Source: Cytobacillus oceanisediminis
GTDB lineage: Bacteria; Bacillota; Bacilli; Bacillales; Cytobacillaceae
Length of the DNA: 64,000 nucleotides
Assembly: GCF_004366035.1 (NCBI RefSeq)
Contig: NZ_SOEE01000003.1
Location: 1 to 64,000, forward strand
Reading direction: 5' to 3'
The translations under genes were made by a program, and so were the position numbers. The notes beneath the pieces are model-generated. The model ran no database searches and had not been told where the DNA came from. It worked only from the letters and a program-made list of their open reading frames with translations. Below, piece after piece: positions 9,512 to 18,502 of the stretch (its first letter is position 1; every line of letters starts with the position of its first letter).

Positions 9512-10504
9512 TCAGGAGAATACTGGTTCCCCAGATACAAAATCAATCTCAAAACCAAGATCCTTCAGCATTTGGTGATCCGCTGTGCTTTCCTGCCCTG
9601 CTGTGGTTAAGTAATCTCCTACGAAAATAGAATTAGCCGGATAAAGCCCAAGCGGCTGAAGGCTCCTAAGATTCACTTCTCTGCCTCCTGATATTCTGAT
9701 TTCCTTTGATGGATTGATAAAACGCATCAGGCAAAGCACCTTTAGACAATAGCGGGGATTCAAATCATCTGTCCCTTCTAATGGCGTCCCATCAATTGCA
9801 TGCAAAAAGTTAACCGGGATTGAGTCGGCATCCAGGGCTTTTAGGCTTCTGGCCATCGCTATGACGTCTTCCTTGGTTTCCTTCATGCCAATAATTACTC
9901 CGGAACACGGTGAAATACCTGCGTCCTTTATTAATTGGACTGTATTGACTCTGTCCCGATACGTATGGGATGTAGTGATGCTCTCATGATGATTTTCTGA
10001 AGTGTTGATATTGTGATTATAGCGGTCGACCCCAGCCTCCTTGAGTTTGTCAGCCTGATCAGGCTTTAGAAGCCCGAGACAGGCACAGACCTTCATGTTA
10101 TAGTTATCCTTAATTTCTTTAACCGCTGAAACTACTTCATTTAGCTCCCTGTTGCTCGGACCTCTTCCGCTTGCAACGATGCAATAGGTTCCGACATTTA
10201 GCTGATGGGCCTGTTTAGCACCTTGGATGATAGATTCCTTATCCACCATCCGGTATTTTTCAATAGGTGCCGTTGAGATGCTCGATTGTGAGCAATAGCC
10301 GCAGTTTTCAGGACATATGCCTGATTTCGTATTAATAATCATATTTAATTTAACATGATTGCCATAATGATGATGACGGATTTTATAGGCGCTTTGCAAT
10401 AAACTCAGCAGTTCTTCATCTGGACAATTTAAAATTTCCATTGCCTCCGAGTCTGTCAGTTCATGTCCTTCCAGAACGTCAATTGTTAGCTGTTGAAAAT
10501 TCAT
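9512..10504 (-). CDS. bioB: Biotin synthase
   Basis: A 330-residue radical-SAM enzyme that inserts sulfur into dethiobiotin in the last step of biotin synthesis. The radical-SAM [4Fe-4S] motif is CPENCGYC (CxxxCxxC, about residues 64-71). The family motifs YNHNINTSE and FLHAIDGTPLE are present, as is ISGGREVNLR with the auxiliary-cluster Arg. It lies 24 bp after bioY in a two-gene unit. No other bio genes are in this window, so the cell may import or salvage precursors. Confidence 0.97.
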   Translation of the reverse strand: MNFQQLTIDVLEGHELTDSEAMEILNCPDEELLSLLQSAYKIRHHHYGNHVKLNMIINTKSGICPENCGYCSQSSISTAPIEKYRMVDKESIIQGAKQAHQLNVGTYCIVASGRGPSNRELNEVVSAVKEIKDNYNMKVCACLGLLKPDQADKLKEAGVDRYNHNINTSENHHESITTSHTYRDRVNTVQLIKDAGISPCSGVIIGMKETKEDVIAMARSLKALDADSIPVNFLHAIDGTPLEGTDDLNPRYCLKVLCLMRFINPSKEIRISGGREVNLRSLQPLGLYPANSIFVGDYLTTAGQESTADHQMLKDLGFEIDFVSGEPVFS

Positions 10505-10528
10505 ATGTATCCTCCTTAGTAAAATGGT

Positions 10529-11125
10529 TTATGCTGCTCGGTTCATTTTTCTGAACTGACTGCTGGCAAATACTCTATGCTCCAGACGATGGGCCATTAA
10601 CCCGGCAAAAACAGAGAGAATAATGTCTTTTGGAAGGGGGACTGCCATCCACAGCCATGCCATTTGATAGGTAAATCCCTCAGGTGCTGTAAACCAAAGT
10701 TTATAGGCCATATACATCCAATTCGTCCCGAAAACATAATTGATCACCATTCCGATTAAAGCTGCAGTAATATACACCGGTACAGATTTTTTCCTTTCTA
10801 TTAATTTGCCGGTGACATAGGCTGCGAATATAAAAGATAAGATAAAACCGAAGGTGGGGCTTAATAAGGAAGCAAAACCGCCGCCGAATTTTGAAAATAC
10901 AGGAGCACCTGCAAGCCCGGCAAAAGCATAGACAGCCATAGTAATAGCCCCTAATCGGCTTCCTAAAATAGCCCCTGCCAGAATGGCAAAAAAGGTCTGT
11001 AAAGTAATAGGCACTCCCCCAATAACCATAAATGGGACAAATGAAGTGATATTTGCTCCAACCGCCATTAGGGCAACAAACATGCCAGCCAATGTTAAAT
11101 CAATCGTTCTTAAACCTGACTTCAT
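10529..11125 (-). CDS. bioY: Biotin transporter BioY (ECF S component)
   Basis: A 198-residue membrane protein with about six hydrophobic helices and the BioY signatures GVPITLQTFF and GRLGAI-like (here GSRLGAITMAVYAFAGLAG). It binds biotin at the membrane and works alone or with the shared ECF energising module. It starts at an ATG with AGGAGGC upstream. It is the first gene of the bioY-bioB unit and lies directly behind a BirA operator, so it should be switched on by biotin shortage. Confidence 0.95.
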   Translation of the reverse strand: MKSGLRTIDLTLAGMFVALMAVGANITSFVPFMVIGGVPITLQTFFAILAGAILGSRLGAITMAVYAFAGLAGAPVFSKFGGGFASLLSPTFGFILSFIFAAYVTGKLIERKKSVPVYITAALIGMVINYVFGTNWMYMAYKLWFTAPEGFTYQMAWLWMAVPLPKDIILSVFAGLMAHRLEHRVFASSQFRKMNRAA

Positions 11126-11184
11126 AAAATGCCTCCTGATAAATTACTATTTATACAATTTAGAATAATAGCAGTAAATATTAA

Positions 11185-11215
11185 ATGTCAACTTATTTTT
11201 TATTTTGGTTTACAT
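11185..11215 (-). promoter_or_regulatory. BirA operator overlapping the bioY promoter
   Basis: Inverted arms ATGTCAAC (11185-11192) and GGTTTACAT (11207-11215) are separated by 14 bp, as in BirA/BioR operators of Bacillus. On the minus strand the left arm contains TTGACA, usable as -35, with TATTCT-like -10 sequences about 17-18 nt further on. Bound biotinyl-AMP-BirA would block this promoter. Confidence 0.8.
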
Positions 11216-11313
11216 ATATTCGTGTTAAAGTGTGAAAATGGATTATAGGTGAATGCAGGAAGCTAGCGAAGAAAGAAACGGAGGTGAGGTAAAGAGTTTC
11301 TTTTTTTGTAATA

Positions 11314-11346
11314 AACCAGCCGCTGGCTATTAGCCAGCGGCTGGTT
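11314..11346 (-). terminator. Terminator of the M28 peptidase gene
   Basis: Long near-perfect hairpin (arms CCAGCCGCTGGCTA / AGCCAGCGGCTGG) just after the stop codon at 11354. The minus-strand tail is only moderately T-rich. A second, weaker hairpin with a T run (GAAAC / GTTTC, about 11274-11307) points rightward and has no gene upstream of it. Confidence 0.7.
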
Positions 11347-11353
11347 AGAGGTA

Positions 11354-12730
11354 TTAGTTATTGCCTTGTGTTTTTTTTCGAACCACATCAAAAAGTCCGG
11401 AACCGATAATATCAAGTGCTGATTGCATTCTCTCTGCAGAGATATTATCTTCAATCGTATCCTGTGGAGTATGGTAAACTTTCTCAATATGGTAAACAAG
11501 CGGATCCCAGCTGTCTATGCCCATCCAGATAAAAAGGGCAGCAGGAATGCCGGCATTATGGAATGGAACATGGTCACTCGATCCGAATTTGCCTGGGAGA
11601 ATATCCGAATTGCCCAGGCGTGCCCCAGCTTCACCTGTTGAAGAAGTTACAATGTTTTGGCTGCCGTCTGGTGTCATGGCATATAGGTTTGTCGCCTTGG
11701 CATAATTTGTTGCAACCATATCAGGAACAAAAACAGCCTCTATCTGATCTTTTTGTGTCTCTGTTAACTGATCTACATAATATCTTGCTCCTAAAAGTCC
11801 GCGTTCCTCAGATCCAAATGCAATGAATTTTAGGGTCTTGTCTGTATTGTATCCTTTATAAACTCTTGCAAGCTCAAGCATTAACCCTACCCCGGAAGCA
11901 TTATCATTCGCGCCTGGAGCACCCACTACACTATCATGATGAGCACCTAGTATAACCTCTTTTGTATCTTCATCTTTTGATTTAGCTTCCTTGGTTGCAA
12001 TTACATTTACCGATTTAAGATCTTTATAATGTTTTGCTGTCAGGGAAAGCTCCACTGCACCTTTCTCCATTTGTTCTTTGAGCCATTCACCATGAATATA
12101 GGAAGCCCCGAAAACCGGGATATCATATTCTGCAGTAAGGTTAGGATTAAAAGTTTGTCCGTAATTGCCGCGGCTTCCAACGAGGCTTTGGAGTATCACA
12201 CCAGCTGCCCCTGCCTCAACTGCTTTGGCTACCTGCTCACGGTATCCGGCTGTAGAATCTGCGCGAGCCAGAAGTACAATTTTGCCTTCGGCTCCCTGGA
12301 AGTCCTCATTTTCCACAAAGATGACTTCTGCATGAACTGGCGTATCGCTGATTGCCCCGTTTGGTGCTGCGCCCATTTCCCAAACCGTCTCATCTTCGAA
12401 TGATGCACTGCCAATGAATTGATCTGCTACCGGAAAGTATTGAAATTCAACATCATAGCCATAACTTTTGAGTGTATTTGCAATATACTCTGCCGATTTT
12501 TTTTCATTTTCTAATCCGCCAGGTCTTGTCCCAATTTCTTCAGATAGATATCTCACGTGCTCGATAGCCCGTTCAGCATTTACTCTGGCAATAATCTTCT
12601 GATCTTGCGAGTGGGATGATTTTCCGTTTTCATTACTTAGCGGGGCAGCATACCCGACTGAGCCAAATGCTAAAGAAGCTGCTAGAGCCGCGGCTAATAT
12701 CTTGGACGATCTTCGACTGTTTTTTGACAT
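11354..12730 (-). CDS. Secreted M28-family aminopeptidase with PA domain
   Basis: A 458-residue protein with a clear signal peptide (charged MSKNSRRSSK, then a hydrophobic stretch ending near GYAAP). A PA (protease-associated) domain sits at about 150-240. The catalytic M28 domain shows the zinc ligands in GAHHDS, NDNASG, GSEERGLLG and SSDHVPF. It is similar in layout to B. subtilis YwaD, a leucyl/arginyl aminopeptidase released into the medium. RBS AGGAGGGTAC lies upstream. A monocistronic gene. Confidence 0.92.
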   Translation of the reverse strand: MSKNSRRSSKILAAALAASLAFGSVGYAAPLSNENGKSSHSQDQKIIARVNAERAIEHVRYLSEEIGTRPGGLENEKKSAEYIANTLKSYGYDVEFQYFPVADQFIGSASFEDETVWEMGAAPNGAISDTPVHAEVIFVENEDFQGAEGKIVLLARADSTAGYREQVAKAVEAGAAGVILQSLVGSRGNYGQTFNPNLTAEYDIPVFGASYIHGEWLKEQMEKGAVELSLTAKHYKDLKSVNVIATKEAKSKDEDTKEVILGAHHDSVVGAPGANDNASGVGLMLELARVYKGYNTDKTLKFIAFGSEERGLLGARYYVDQLTETQKDQIEAVFVPDMVATNYAKATNLYAMTPDGSQNIVTSSTGEAGARLGNSDILPGKFGSSDHVPFHNAGIPAALFIWMGIDSWDPLVYHIEKVYHTPQDTIEDNISAERMQSALDIIGSGLFDVVRKKTQGNN

Positions 12731-12984
12731 AGTACCCTCCTGAAATCTAGTGTTTTTTCGATTCCCTAACGATTCCTAGTTTAGTAGAAAATGGCATTTT
12801 TTGAATAGAGTATTAATTCCTATGGGGTATGCCTATTGTTCCGACACTATGTGTCAAATTTATATAATAAAAGACAATATTTAGTGGTAAGTTACTACTA
12901 TTTTGAGAACGGGACTGTGTGTTTTTTTTCTTCCTGAGAGGGTAAGTGTTAGATGAAAGTTCACTTATGATAAGGAGGTATAAC
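12731..12984. promoter_or_regulatory. Divergent promoter region
   Basis: 254 bp between the leftward M28 gene and the rightward DUF2188 gene. It is AT-rich. TTGTTCCGACACTATGTGTC (about 12836) contains a small imperfect palindrome GACACTATGTGTC. TATATAATA lies near 12860. I see no further gene. Confidence 0.35.
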
Positions 12985-13254
12985 ATGGCAAATCGTAAAA
13001 ACAACATTCACAGTGATGAACAGGAACAATATTTTAAGGACAGAGCAGGTACAGATGAAGCAAGATTCCATGTAGTACCGCACGATGAGGAAGGGTGGGC
13101 AGTCAAAAAAGAAGGGCAAAACGAGCCTGAGTTTACTGCGGAAACACGTTCAGATGCAGTGGAGAAAGCGAAGAGTATGGCAGAGGAAGCAGGCACAATG
13201 GCAATCCTGCATAATGAGAATGGAAAAATTGAGGATTTAGTAAATTATGAATAA
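12985..13254 (+). CDS. DUF2188 domain protein
   Basis: An 89-residue, strongly charged soluble protein. The second half fits DUF2188, a short beta-beta-alpha domain of unknown role found in many Bacillaceae (HVVPHDEEGWAVKKEGQNEP, then a helix DAVEKAKSMAEEAG). ATG 12985 is preferred over an upstream frame start because AAGGAGGTATAAC precedes it. Monocistronic, with its own terminator. Confidence 0.8.
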   Translation: MANRKNNIHSDEQEQYFKDRAGTDEARFHVVPHDEEGWAVKKEGQNEPEFTAETRSDAVEKAKSMAEEAGTMAILHNENGKIEDLVNYE

Positions 13255-13272
13255 ATAAACTGTCCTACAGAC

Positions 13273-13302
13273 GGGCACTGCCATTGAGCGGTGCTCTTTT
13301 TT
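13273..13302 (+). terminator. Terminator of DUF2188 gene
   Basis: Stem GGGCAC / GTGCTC (one G-U pair) with extra inner pairing, followed by six T residues. Confidence 0.75.
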
Positions 13303-13340
13303 GTTCTGGCAGGCTAATAAAAAAGATCCTATTTCCAAAA

Positions 13341-13490
13341 CAAAAAAATTCCGCTTTCAAAAAGAAAGCGGATCAAAAAAGAGACCTTGGAACGAGTTAA
13401 TTCTTAAAATGAAACAATATATAGTAGCTGTGGTTATTCAAGAAACTATATATTGTTATTTTTGATTCTAGCATAATCAAATCAATAGAG
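13341..13490 (-). ncRNA. Candidate leftward small RNA
   Basis: A strong intrinsic terminator on the minus strand (stem TCCGCTTTC / GAAAGCGGA then ATTTTTTT, about 13343-13374) has no protein gene feeding it. Upstream of it lies a perfect 13-bp inverted repeat AACAATATATAGT / ACTATATATTGTT (13413-13457). A promoter-like pair TTGCTC / TAGAAT with 17 nt spacing sits a little further right (about 13460-13495). Together they suggest a transcript of roughly 120-140 nt. No match to a known RNA family is claimed. Confidence 0.35.
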
Positions 13491-13549
13491 CAAACTATTA
13501 TTTTAATATATTTAAAATATTCTATTATTTCCATAATTAAAGAGTTAAT

Positions 13550-13660
13550 AATCACAAAACAATCAAAAACGTTCAATTTTTGATTACTTTTGATTGTTTT
13601 TGGATGAAAATGATTGATTTTTGCAATCGGTTTCAGTATTATGTAATCAAGAGGAGCAAC
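13550..13660 (+). promoter_or_regulatory. fru promoter region with iterated TGATTG / CAATCA half-sites
   Basis: AATCAAAA, TTTTGATTAC, TTTTGATTG, ATGATTGATT and CAATCGG follow each other within about 80 bp in front of fruR. DeoR-family regulators such as FruR bind repeated TGATTG-like half-sites, so these are probably its autoregulatory operators. Confidence 0.5.
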
Positions 13661-13680
13661 ACATTCCAGGGGGTGATGTT

Positions 13681-14433
13681 TTGTTAACGCCAGAGCGCCA
13701 CAAATTGATTCTGCAGCTTTTAAAAGAAAAAGGTGTAGTAAAAATTCAGGATCTCGTTGATATGACAGAAACATCGGAATCTACAATCAGAAGGGACCTG
13801 ACTCAGCTTGAGGAAGGAAAATACTTAAAAAGGATACATGGAGGGGCTGCCAGGCTTCAGGGAAAGCTTCAGGAACCCAGCATGTCTGAAAAATCCGCAA
13901 GAAACCTTCAGCAAAAGCGCCAAATTGCCCAATATGCCGCAAGTCTTGTTGAAGAAGGTGATTCCATCTATTTGGATGCAGGCTCGACAGTTACTGAAAT
14001 GATTCCCTTCTTGCCTGCAAAAGAAATTGTAGTAGTAACCAACGGATTAATGCATATCAACACATTGCTGGAACGAAATATAAAAACGTTTTTAATTGGC
14101 GGTTTTGCCAAGAGCCAGACAAAAGCTATCATTGGAAGGGGAGCATTGGCCAGCCTGGAAAATTATCGATTTGATAAATGCTTTATGGGGGTTAATGGCA
14201 TCCATCCTCAATTCGGCTACACCACACCGGATCAGGATGAGGCCATGATTAAGCAAATGGCCATTTCGCTTTCAAGGGAGGCATTCGTGCTTGCCGATGA
14301 TACGAAGTTTTCAGAAATCGCGTTTGCCAAGATTGCCGATTTGCATAAAGCAGCAATTATTACAAATGAACTGAATGAGGATCAGCAAGAGCCTTATATC
14401 AGCAAAACTACAATAAAGGTCGTGACAGCATGA
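13681..14433 (+). CDS. fruR: DeoR-family fructose operon repressor FruR
   Basis: A 250-residue protein. The N-terminal DeoR winged helix-turn-helix reads LTPERHKLILQLLKEKGVV...SESTIRRDLTQLE, followed by the sugar-phosphate-sensing DeoRC domain (GSTVTEMIPFL, GGFAKSQTKAIIG, DDTKFSEIAF). I chose TTG 13681, with GGGGGTGATG upstream, because it gives the normal family N-terminus; the upstream in-frame ATG would run through the promoter. It is expected to respond to fructose-1-phosphate. It overlaps fruK by 4 nt, so the operon is translationally coupled. Confidence 0.93.
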   Translation: MLTPERHKLILQLLKEKGVVKIQDLVDMTETSESTIRRDLTQLEEGKYLKRIHGGAARLQGKLQEPSMSEKSARNLQQKRQIAQYAASLVEEGDSIYLDAGSTVTEMIPFLPAKEIVVVTNGLMHINTLLERNIKTFLIGGFAKSQTKAIIGRGALASLENYRFDKCFMGVNGIHPQFGYTTPDQDEAMIKQMAISLSREAFVLADDTKFSEIAFAKIADLHKAAIITNELNEDQQEPYISKTTIKVVTA

Positions 14434-15359
14434 TACACACATTGACGCTAAATCCGTCAGTGGACTACATCTTAGAATTGGATGAGATAATAGTCGGCGG
14501 TCTTAACCGCATGCAGCATGATACAAAGTTTCCTGGAGGAAAAGGGATAAATGTTTCCAGAGTGCTGAACAGAATGGATGTTGAAAGCAAGGCTCTTGGC
14601 TTTGCAGGCGGATTTACAGGAGATTATATTCTTGATTGCTTAAACAAGGAGAATATTCAAACTGACTTTGTCCAGGTTGCTGATGACACAAGAATCAATG
14701 TAAAGATCAAGACAAAGATGGAAACAGAAATCAATGCCAAAGGGCCGGCCATTTCAGGAAGGAATTTCGAGGATCTTAAAAATAAGATCCGCAGCCTTTC
14801 AGAAGAAGATTTGCTTGTCCTGGCTGGCAGTATTCCTTCTACTTTGCCTGAATCAACTTATGAAGAGCTGGTAAGAATTTGTTTAGAAAACGGGACGGCT
14901 TTTGTGGTGGATGCAGAGGGAGAGCTACTGAAAAAGGTCCTTCCATACAAACCGTTTTTAATAAAGCCCAATCACCATGAATTAGGTGAAATATTCGAGA
15001 CAGAATTTACTTCCGCAAAAGAAGTTATCCCATATGGACGGAAACTTGTAGAAATGGGCGCACAGAATGTAATTGTTTCATTAGCCGGCAAGGGAGCGGT
15101 CTTGATTTCTGATGAAGCAGCATATATTTCAAGCGTTCCAAATGGTGAAGTGAAAAGTTCTGTAGGTGCTGGCGATTCTATGGTAGCCGGTTTTCTTGCA
15201 GCTTATGAAAAATACAAAAATATAGAAAAGGCTTTTCAATACAGTGTTGCTTCCGGAAGCGCTACGGCTTTTTCACTTGGTCTTTGCAGTAAGGAAAAAG
15301 CAGAGGAATTGCTTTCTCAGGTTTCGATTGAAAAGATCAGCCTAAAAGGGGAGATTTAG
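14430..15359 (+). CDS. fruK: 1-phosphofructokinase
   Basis: A 309-residue PfkB-family sugar kinase that phosphorylates fructose-1-phosphate, made by FruA, to fructose-1,6-bisphosphate. Seen: the N-terminal TLNPSVDY and GGKGINVSRVL substrate-binding motifs, and the C-terminal catalytic/anion-hole motif SVGAGDSMVAGF. The length is standard. It starts inside the fruR stop (ATGA) and ends one base before fruA. Confidence 0.96.
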   Translation: MIHTLTLNPSVDYILELDEIIVGGLNRMQHDTKFPGGKGINVSRVLNRMDVESKALGFAGGFTGDYILDCLNKENIQTDFVQVADDTRINVKIKTKMETEINAKGPAISGRNFEDLKNKIRSLSEEDLLVLAGSIPSTLPESTYEELVRICLENGTAFVVDAEGELLKKVLPYKPFLIKPNHHELGEIFETEFTSAKEVIPYGRKLVEMGAQNVIVSLAGKGAVLISDEAAYISSVPNGEVKSSVGAGDSMVAGFLAAYEKYKNIEKAFQYSVASGSATAFSLGLCSKEKAEELLSQVSIEKISLKGEI

Positions 15360-15360
15360 G

Positions 15361-17232
15361 ATGAGAATAACAGAATTACTGACAAGGGATACGATTTTGC
15401 TCTCATTGAGCGGAACAGGCAAAATGGATGCCATAAATGGATTGGTAAACCAGCTTGATCAAGCGGGAAAGCTTCATGACAGTTCTGCCTTTAAGAATGC
15501 CATTTTAAAAAGAGAAGAACAAAGCACAACAGGTATAGGTGACGGAATAGCCATTCCGCATGCAAAAACTGGTGCGGTCAAGGAGCCTGCTATTGCATTC
15601 GGCAAATCAGAAGCAGGGGTGGATTATGAATCACTTGACGGTCAGCCCGCACACCTATTCTTTATGATTGCAGCCCCGGAAGGAGCAAACAATACACATC
15701 TGGAAGCTCTATCCAGGCTTTCATCGATACTAATGAACGAGGAAGCACGAAAAAAGCTCCAAAATGCTTCGTCTGCAGACGAAGTTATTGGAATTATAGA
15801 CAGCTATGACGAGACAGAAGAAGAGGAAGTCCAAAATATTGCAGACAGTAAACGATTTGTTGTTGCTGTAACAGCCTGCCCAACAGGAATTGCCCATACT
15901 TATATGGCGGCTGATTCCCTAAAAGCCAAGGCAGCTGAAATGGGTGTTGATATTAAAGTTGAAACAAATGGCTCCAGCGGTGCTAAAAATATTCTGACTC
16001 CAGAAGAAATCGCGAATGCGGCAGCAGTTATAGTCGCAGCAGATACAAAGGTTGAAATGGAGAGATTCAGCGGGAAGCATGTCCTTGAAACGGCAGTTGC
16101 TGATGGCATCCGAAAACCTCAGGAACTAATCGAAAAAGCGCTGAAGCAGGATGCGCCGCTATACAAGGGCAGAAGCGCGGACAGCCGCGGAAATGCAGAT
16201 AATAAAAAAGAACAAAAAGCAGGAGTTTATAAGCATTTGATGAATGGTGTTTCCAACATGCTTCCATTTGTTGTTGGCGGCGGAATACTCATTGCCATTT
16301 CCTTCATGTTCGGATATAAAGCAGCAGATCCTAATGATCCGTCGTATCATCCTATCGCAGAAGCTCTGATGACCATTGGGGGAGGAAATGCATTTGGATT
16401 GATTGTTCCAATCCTTGCAGCGTTCATTGCCATGAGTATTGCTGACCGTCCTGGCTTCGCTGCGGGCGCAGTCGGCGGCATGATGGCAGCATCTGGAGGC
16501 GCTGGATTCCTTGGCGGCATCATAGCCGGATTCCTTGCAGGTTATGTAGTAGTTGGTTTGAAAAAGGTTTTTGCTGGCCTGCCTTCATCACTTGAAGGAA
16601 TTAAAACGATTTTGCTCTATCCGCTTTTTGGAATTGCGATCACGGGATTGCTGATGCTTTATGTTGTCAACAAACCAGTTGGCGCATTAAATACTGCTAT
16701 CACCGAGTGGCTTTCAGGTCTTGGTACTGGAAATGCTGTCTTGCTTGGAGTAGTCCTTGGACTGATGATGGCATTTGATATGGGCGGCCCGGTTAATAAA
16801 TCGGCTTATGTATTTGGTACAGGACTGCTTGCAAATGGAGTATATGAACCTATGGCAGCCATTATGGCGGCGGGTATGGTTCCGCCTCTTGCCATCGCAC
16901 TTGCTACCACTTTATTCAAAAATAGATTTTCAAAACAGGAACAGGATGCAGGAAAAGCAAATTACATTATGGGATTTTCGTTTATCACAGAAGGAGCAAT
17001 TCCGTTCGCAGCAGCAGATCCATTGCGTGTCATCCCGTCCATTATGGCAGGATCAGCCGTGGCAGGTGCCATCTCAATGATGGCTGGAATCGGATTAAGG
17101 GCGCCGCACGGAGGAGTCTTTGTCGTCCCTCTCGTCGATGGCCCATGGGGAATCTACCTTGCAGGAATAATAGCAGGTGCTCTATTGTCTGCGATCCTTA
17201 TAGGGTTCCTGAAAAAACCGCTAAATAAATAA
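15361..17232 (+). CDS. fruA: PTS fructose-specific transporter EIIABC
   Basis: A 623-residue fusion. The EIIA domain (1-145) has the phospho-His in GIAIPHAKT. The EIIB domain (about 160-260) has the phospho-Cys in VTACPTGIAHTYMA. The membrane EIIC domain (about 290-620) includes GGPVNKSAYVF and GAIPFAAADPLR. It imports fructose and releases fructose-1-phosphate. The three-domain order A-B-C matches Bacillus FruA. It is the last gene of fruRKA. Confidence 0.97.
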   Translation: MRITELLTRDTILLSLSGTGKMDAINGLVNQLDQAGKLHDSSAFKNAILKREEQSTTGIGDGIAIPHAKTGAVKEPAIAFGKSEAGVDYESLDGQPAHLFFMIAAPEGANNTHLEALSRLSSILMNEEARKKLQNASSADEVIGIIDSYDETEEEEVQNIADSKRFVVAVTACPTGIAHTYMAADSLKAKAAEMGVDIKVETNGSSGAKNILTPEEIANAAAVIVAADTKVEMERFSGKHVLETAVADGIRKPQELIEKALKQDAPLYKGRSADSRGNADNKKEQKAGVYKHLMNGVSNMLPFVVGGGILIAISFMFGYKAADPNDPSYHPIAEALMTIGGGNAFGLIVPILAAFIAMSIADRPGFAAGAVGGMMAASGGAGFLGGIIAGFLAGYVVVGLKKVFAGLPSSLEGIKTILLYPLFGIAITGLLMLYVVNKPVGALNTAITEWLSGLGTGNAVLLGVVLGLMMAFDMGGPVNKSAYVFGTGLLANGVYEPMAAIMAAGMVPPLAIALATTLFKNRFSKQEQDAGKANYIMGFSFITEGAIPFAAADPLRVIPSIMAGSAVAGAISMMAGIGLRAPHGGVFVVPLVDGPWGIYLAGIIAGALLSAILIGFLKKPLNK

Positions 17233-17242
17233 TGAATAAATC

Positions 17243-17275
17243 AAAGCCGGTACTTAATGTATCGGCTTTTTTTTA
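17243..17275 (+). terminator. Terminator of the fru operon
   Basis: Stem AAAGCCG / CGGCTTT with inner pairs GTAC/GTAT and a run of eight T residues. Confidence 0.9.
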
Positions 17276-17497
17276 GAAATTTATTTCGAAAAGATTGAAA
17301 AAACTGAAAATAAATGATTTAATTAAAATAAACTCATCAGTCTATATTTTTTTATGAATAAATAAACTCCCCGGTCTGTTTAGTTGGAGGTGTGAAATCG
17401 TGGCCATTATCATTGTTATTAAAAGAGGGAACAAACATAAATAACCATTAGATGCCCAGCAAGTAAAATATCAGAAAACACATGAAGGAGAGCGTTT

Positions 17498-18364
17498 ATG
17501 AAAATAAAAAAACTTTCTCAAGTTACCCTGGAGGAGGCGCTGACTGCCTGGAATAAAGGCTTTGAAGGTTATATAGTTCCAATAAAAATGGATATTCAGG
17601 CATTTGTTAATCGAATGGCATCAGAGGGACTTTCGCCTGAAAAATCCATTGTCGTTTTTATGCACGGAGAACCGTGCGGAATCATAATGAATGGATTCCG
17701 GAAGATTAACGGCAGGAAAATTGCCTGGAACGGAGGCACTGGAATCGCACCGCAATACAGGGGAAAAGGTCTTTCTGCAGCCATGATGTCAGAAGTGCTT
17801 AGCATATATAAAGCTGAAAATGTACAAACTGCTGTCCTTGAAGCAATTGAAGAAAATGAGAGAGCGATTAAGCTGTATAAAAAAGCAGGCTATGCGATTA
17901 CTGATCAATTGCTTTATCTAAACAAGAAACTAACACAAAAAGAAATAGGCCCATTGATGGAAAGCCATTTAGCAATAAAAAAGATATATCCTGAACAGCT
18001 TCAGTCACTCAGGTTTTATGACATTGATGCTGCCTGGCAGTGCCAGTGGCAAAGTGTGAAACAAGGGGAAGCTGCTGTACTAATGAGTGAAGATGGGAAA
18101 GAGGACGGCTACATTTTATATAAAAGAGTGCTGGCAGCAGGAGGACGTACAGAACGCATTATCATTTATCAGCTTAAGTTCACCGATGGCAGTGCATATG
18201 AGGCAATGACTGAAAGTATTCTGGGCCAGCTGTTCCTGGATCAGGATGATTCAATTGATTTCACTGCAGTTAATATTTCAGCTTCCAATCCCGCATCGAA
18301 AGCTTTGCTTAAAATGGGATTTGAAAAAAAGATTGGCCAGGTAATGATGAAAAAAACACTATAG
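17498..18364 (+). CDS. GNAT-family acetyltransferase
   Basis: A 288-residue protein. An N-terminal GNAT domain carries the acetyl-CoA motif APQYRGKGLSAAMM (about 87-100) and the C-terminal motif NERAIKLYKKAGY. The remaining 150 residues look like a second, degenerate GNAT fold ending ASNPASKALLKMGFEKK. The acceptor substrate is unknown. RBS AAGGAGAGC precedes the ATG. It is a single gene, and the 218 bp before it hold no other feature I can support. Confidence 0.85.
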   Translation: MKIKKLSQVTLEEALTAWNKGFEGYIVPIKMDIQAFVNRMASEGLSPEKSIVVFMHGEPCGIIMNGFRKINGRKIAWNGGTGIAPQYRGKGLSAAMMSEVLSIYKAENVQTAVLEAIEENERAIKLYKKAGYAITDQLLYLNKKLTQKEIGPLMESHLAIKKIYPEQLQSLRFYDIDAAWQCQWQSVKQGEAAVLMSEDGKEDGYILYKRVLAAGGRTERIIIYQLKFTDGSAYEAMTESILGQLFLDQDDSIDFTAVNISASNPASKALLKMGFEKKIGQVMMKKTL

Positions 18365-18502
18365 GATGCCTGATGCCCAGTTAAGATTCCCCCTTTCTGC
18401 CAAAAATGAGTTACCAATTAATTTTTGAGATTCGTGCTTATAGGCATAATTTCTAATGGTTACTGATATGTTTTTATGAGTAAGATTGAAAGGGGAGATA
18501 CT

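Noticed and set aside
13397..13774. 125-codon minus-strand frame across the fru promoter
   Set aside because: Very AT-rich, no RBS, overlaps the fruR start. The structural signals fit a small RNA better than a protein.
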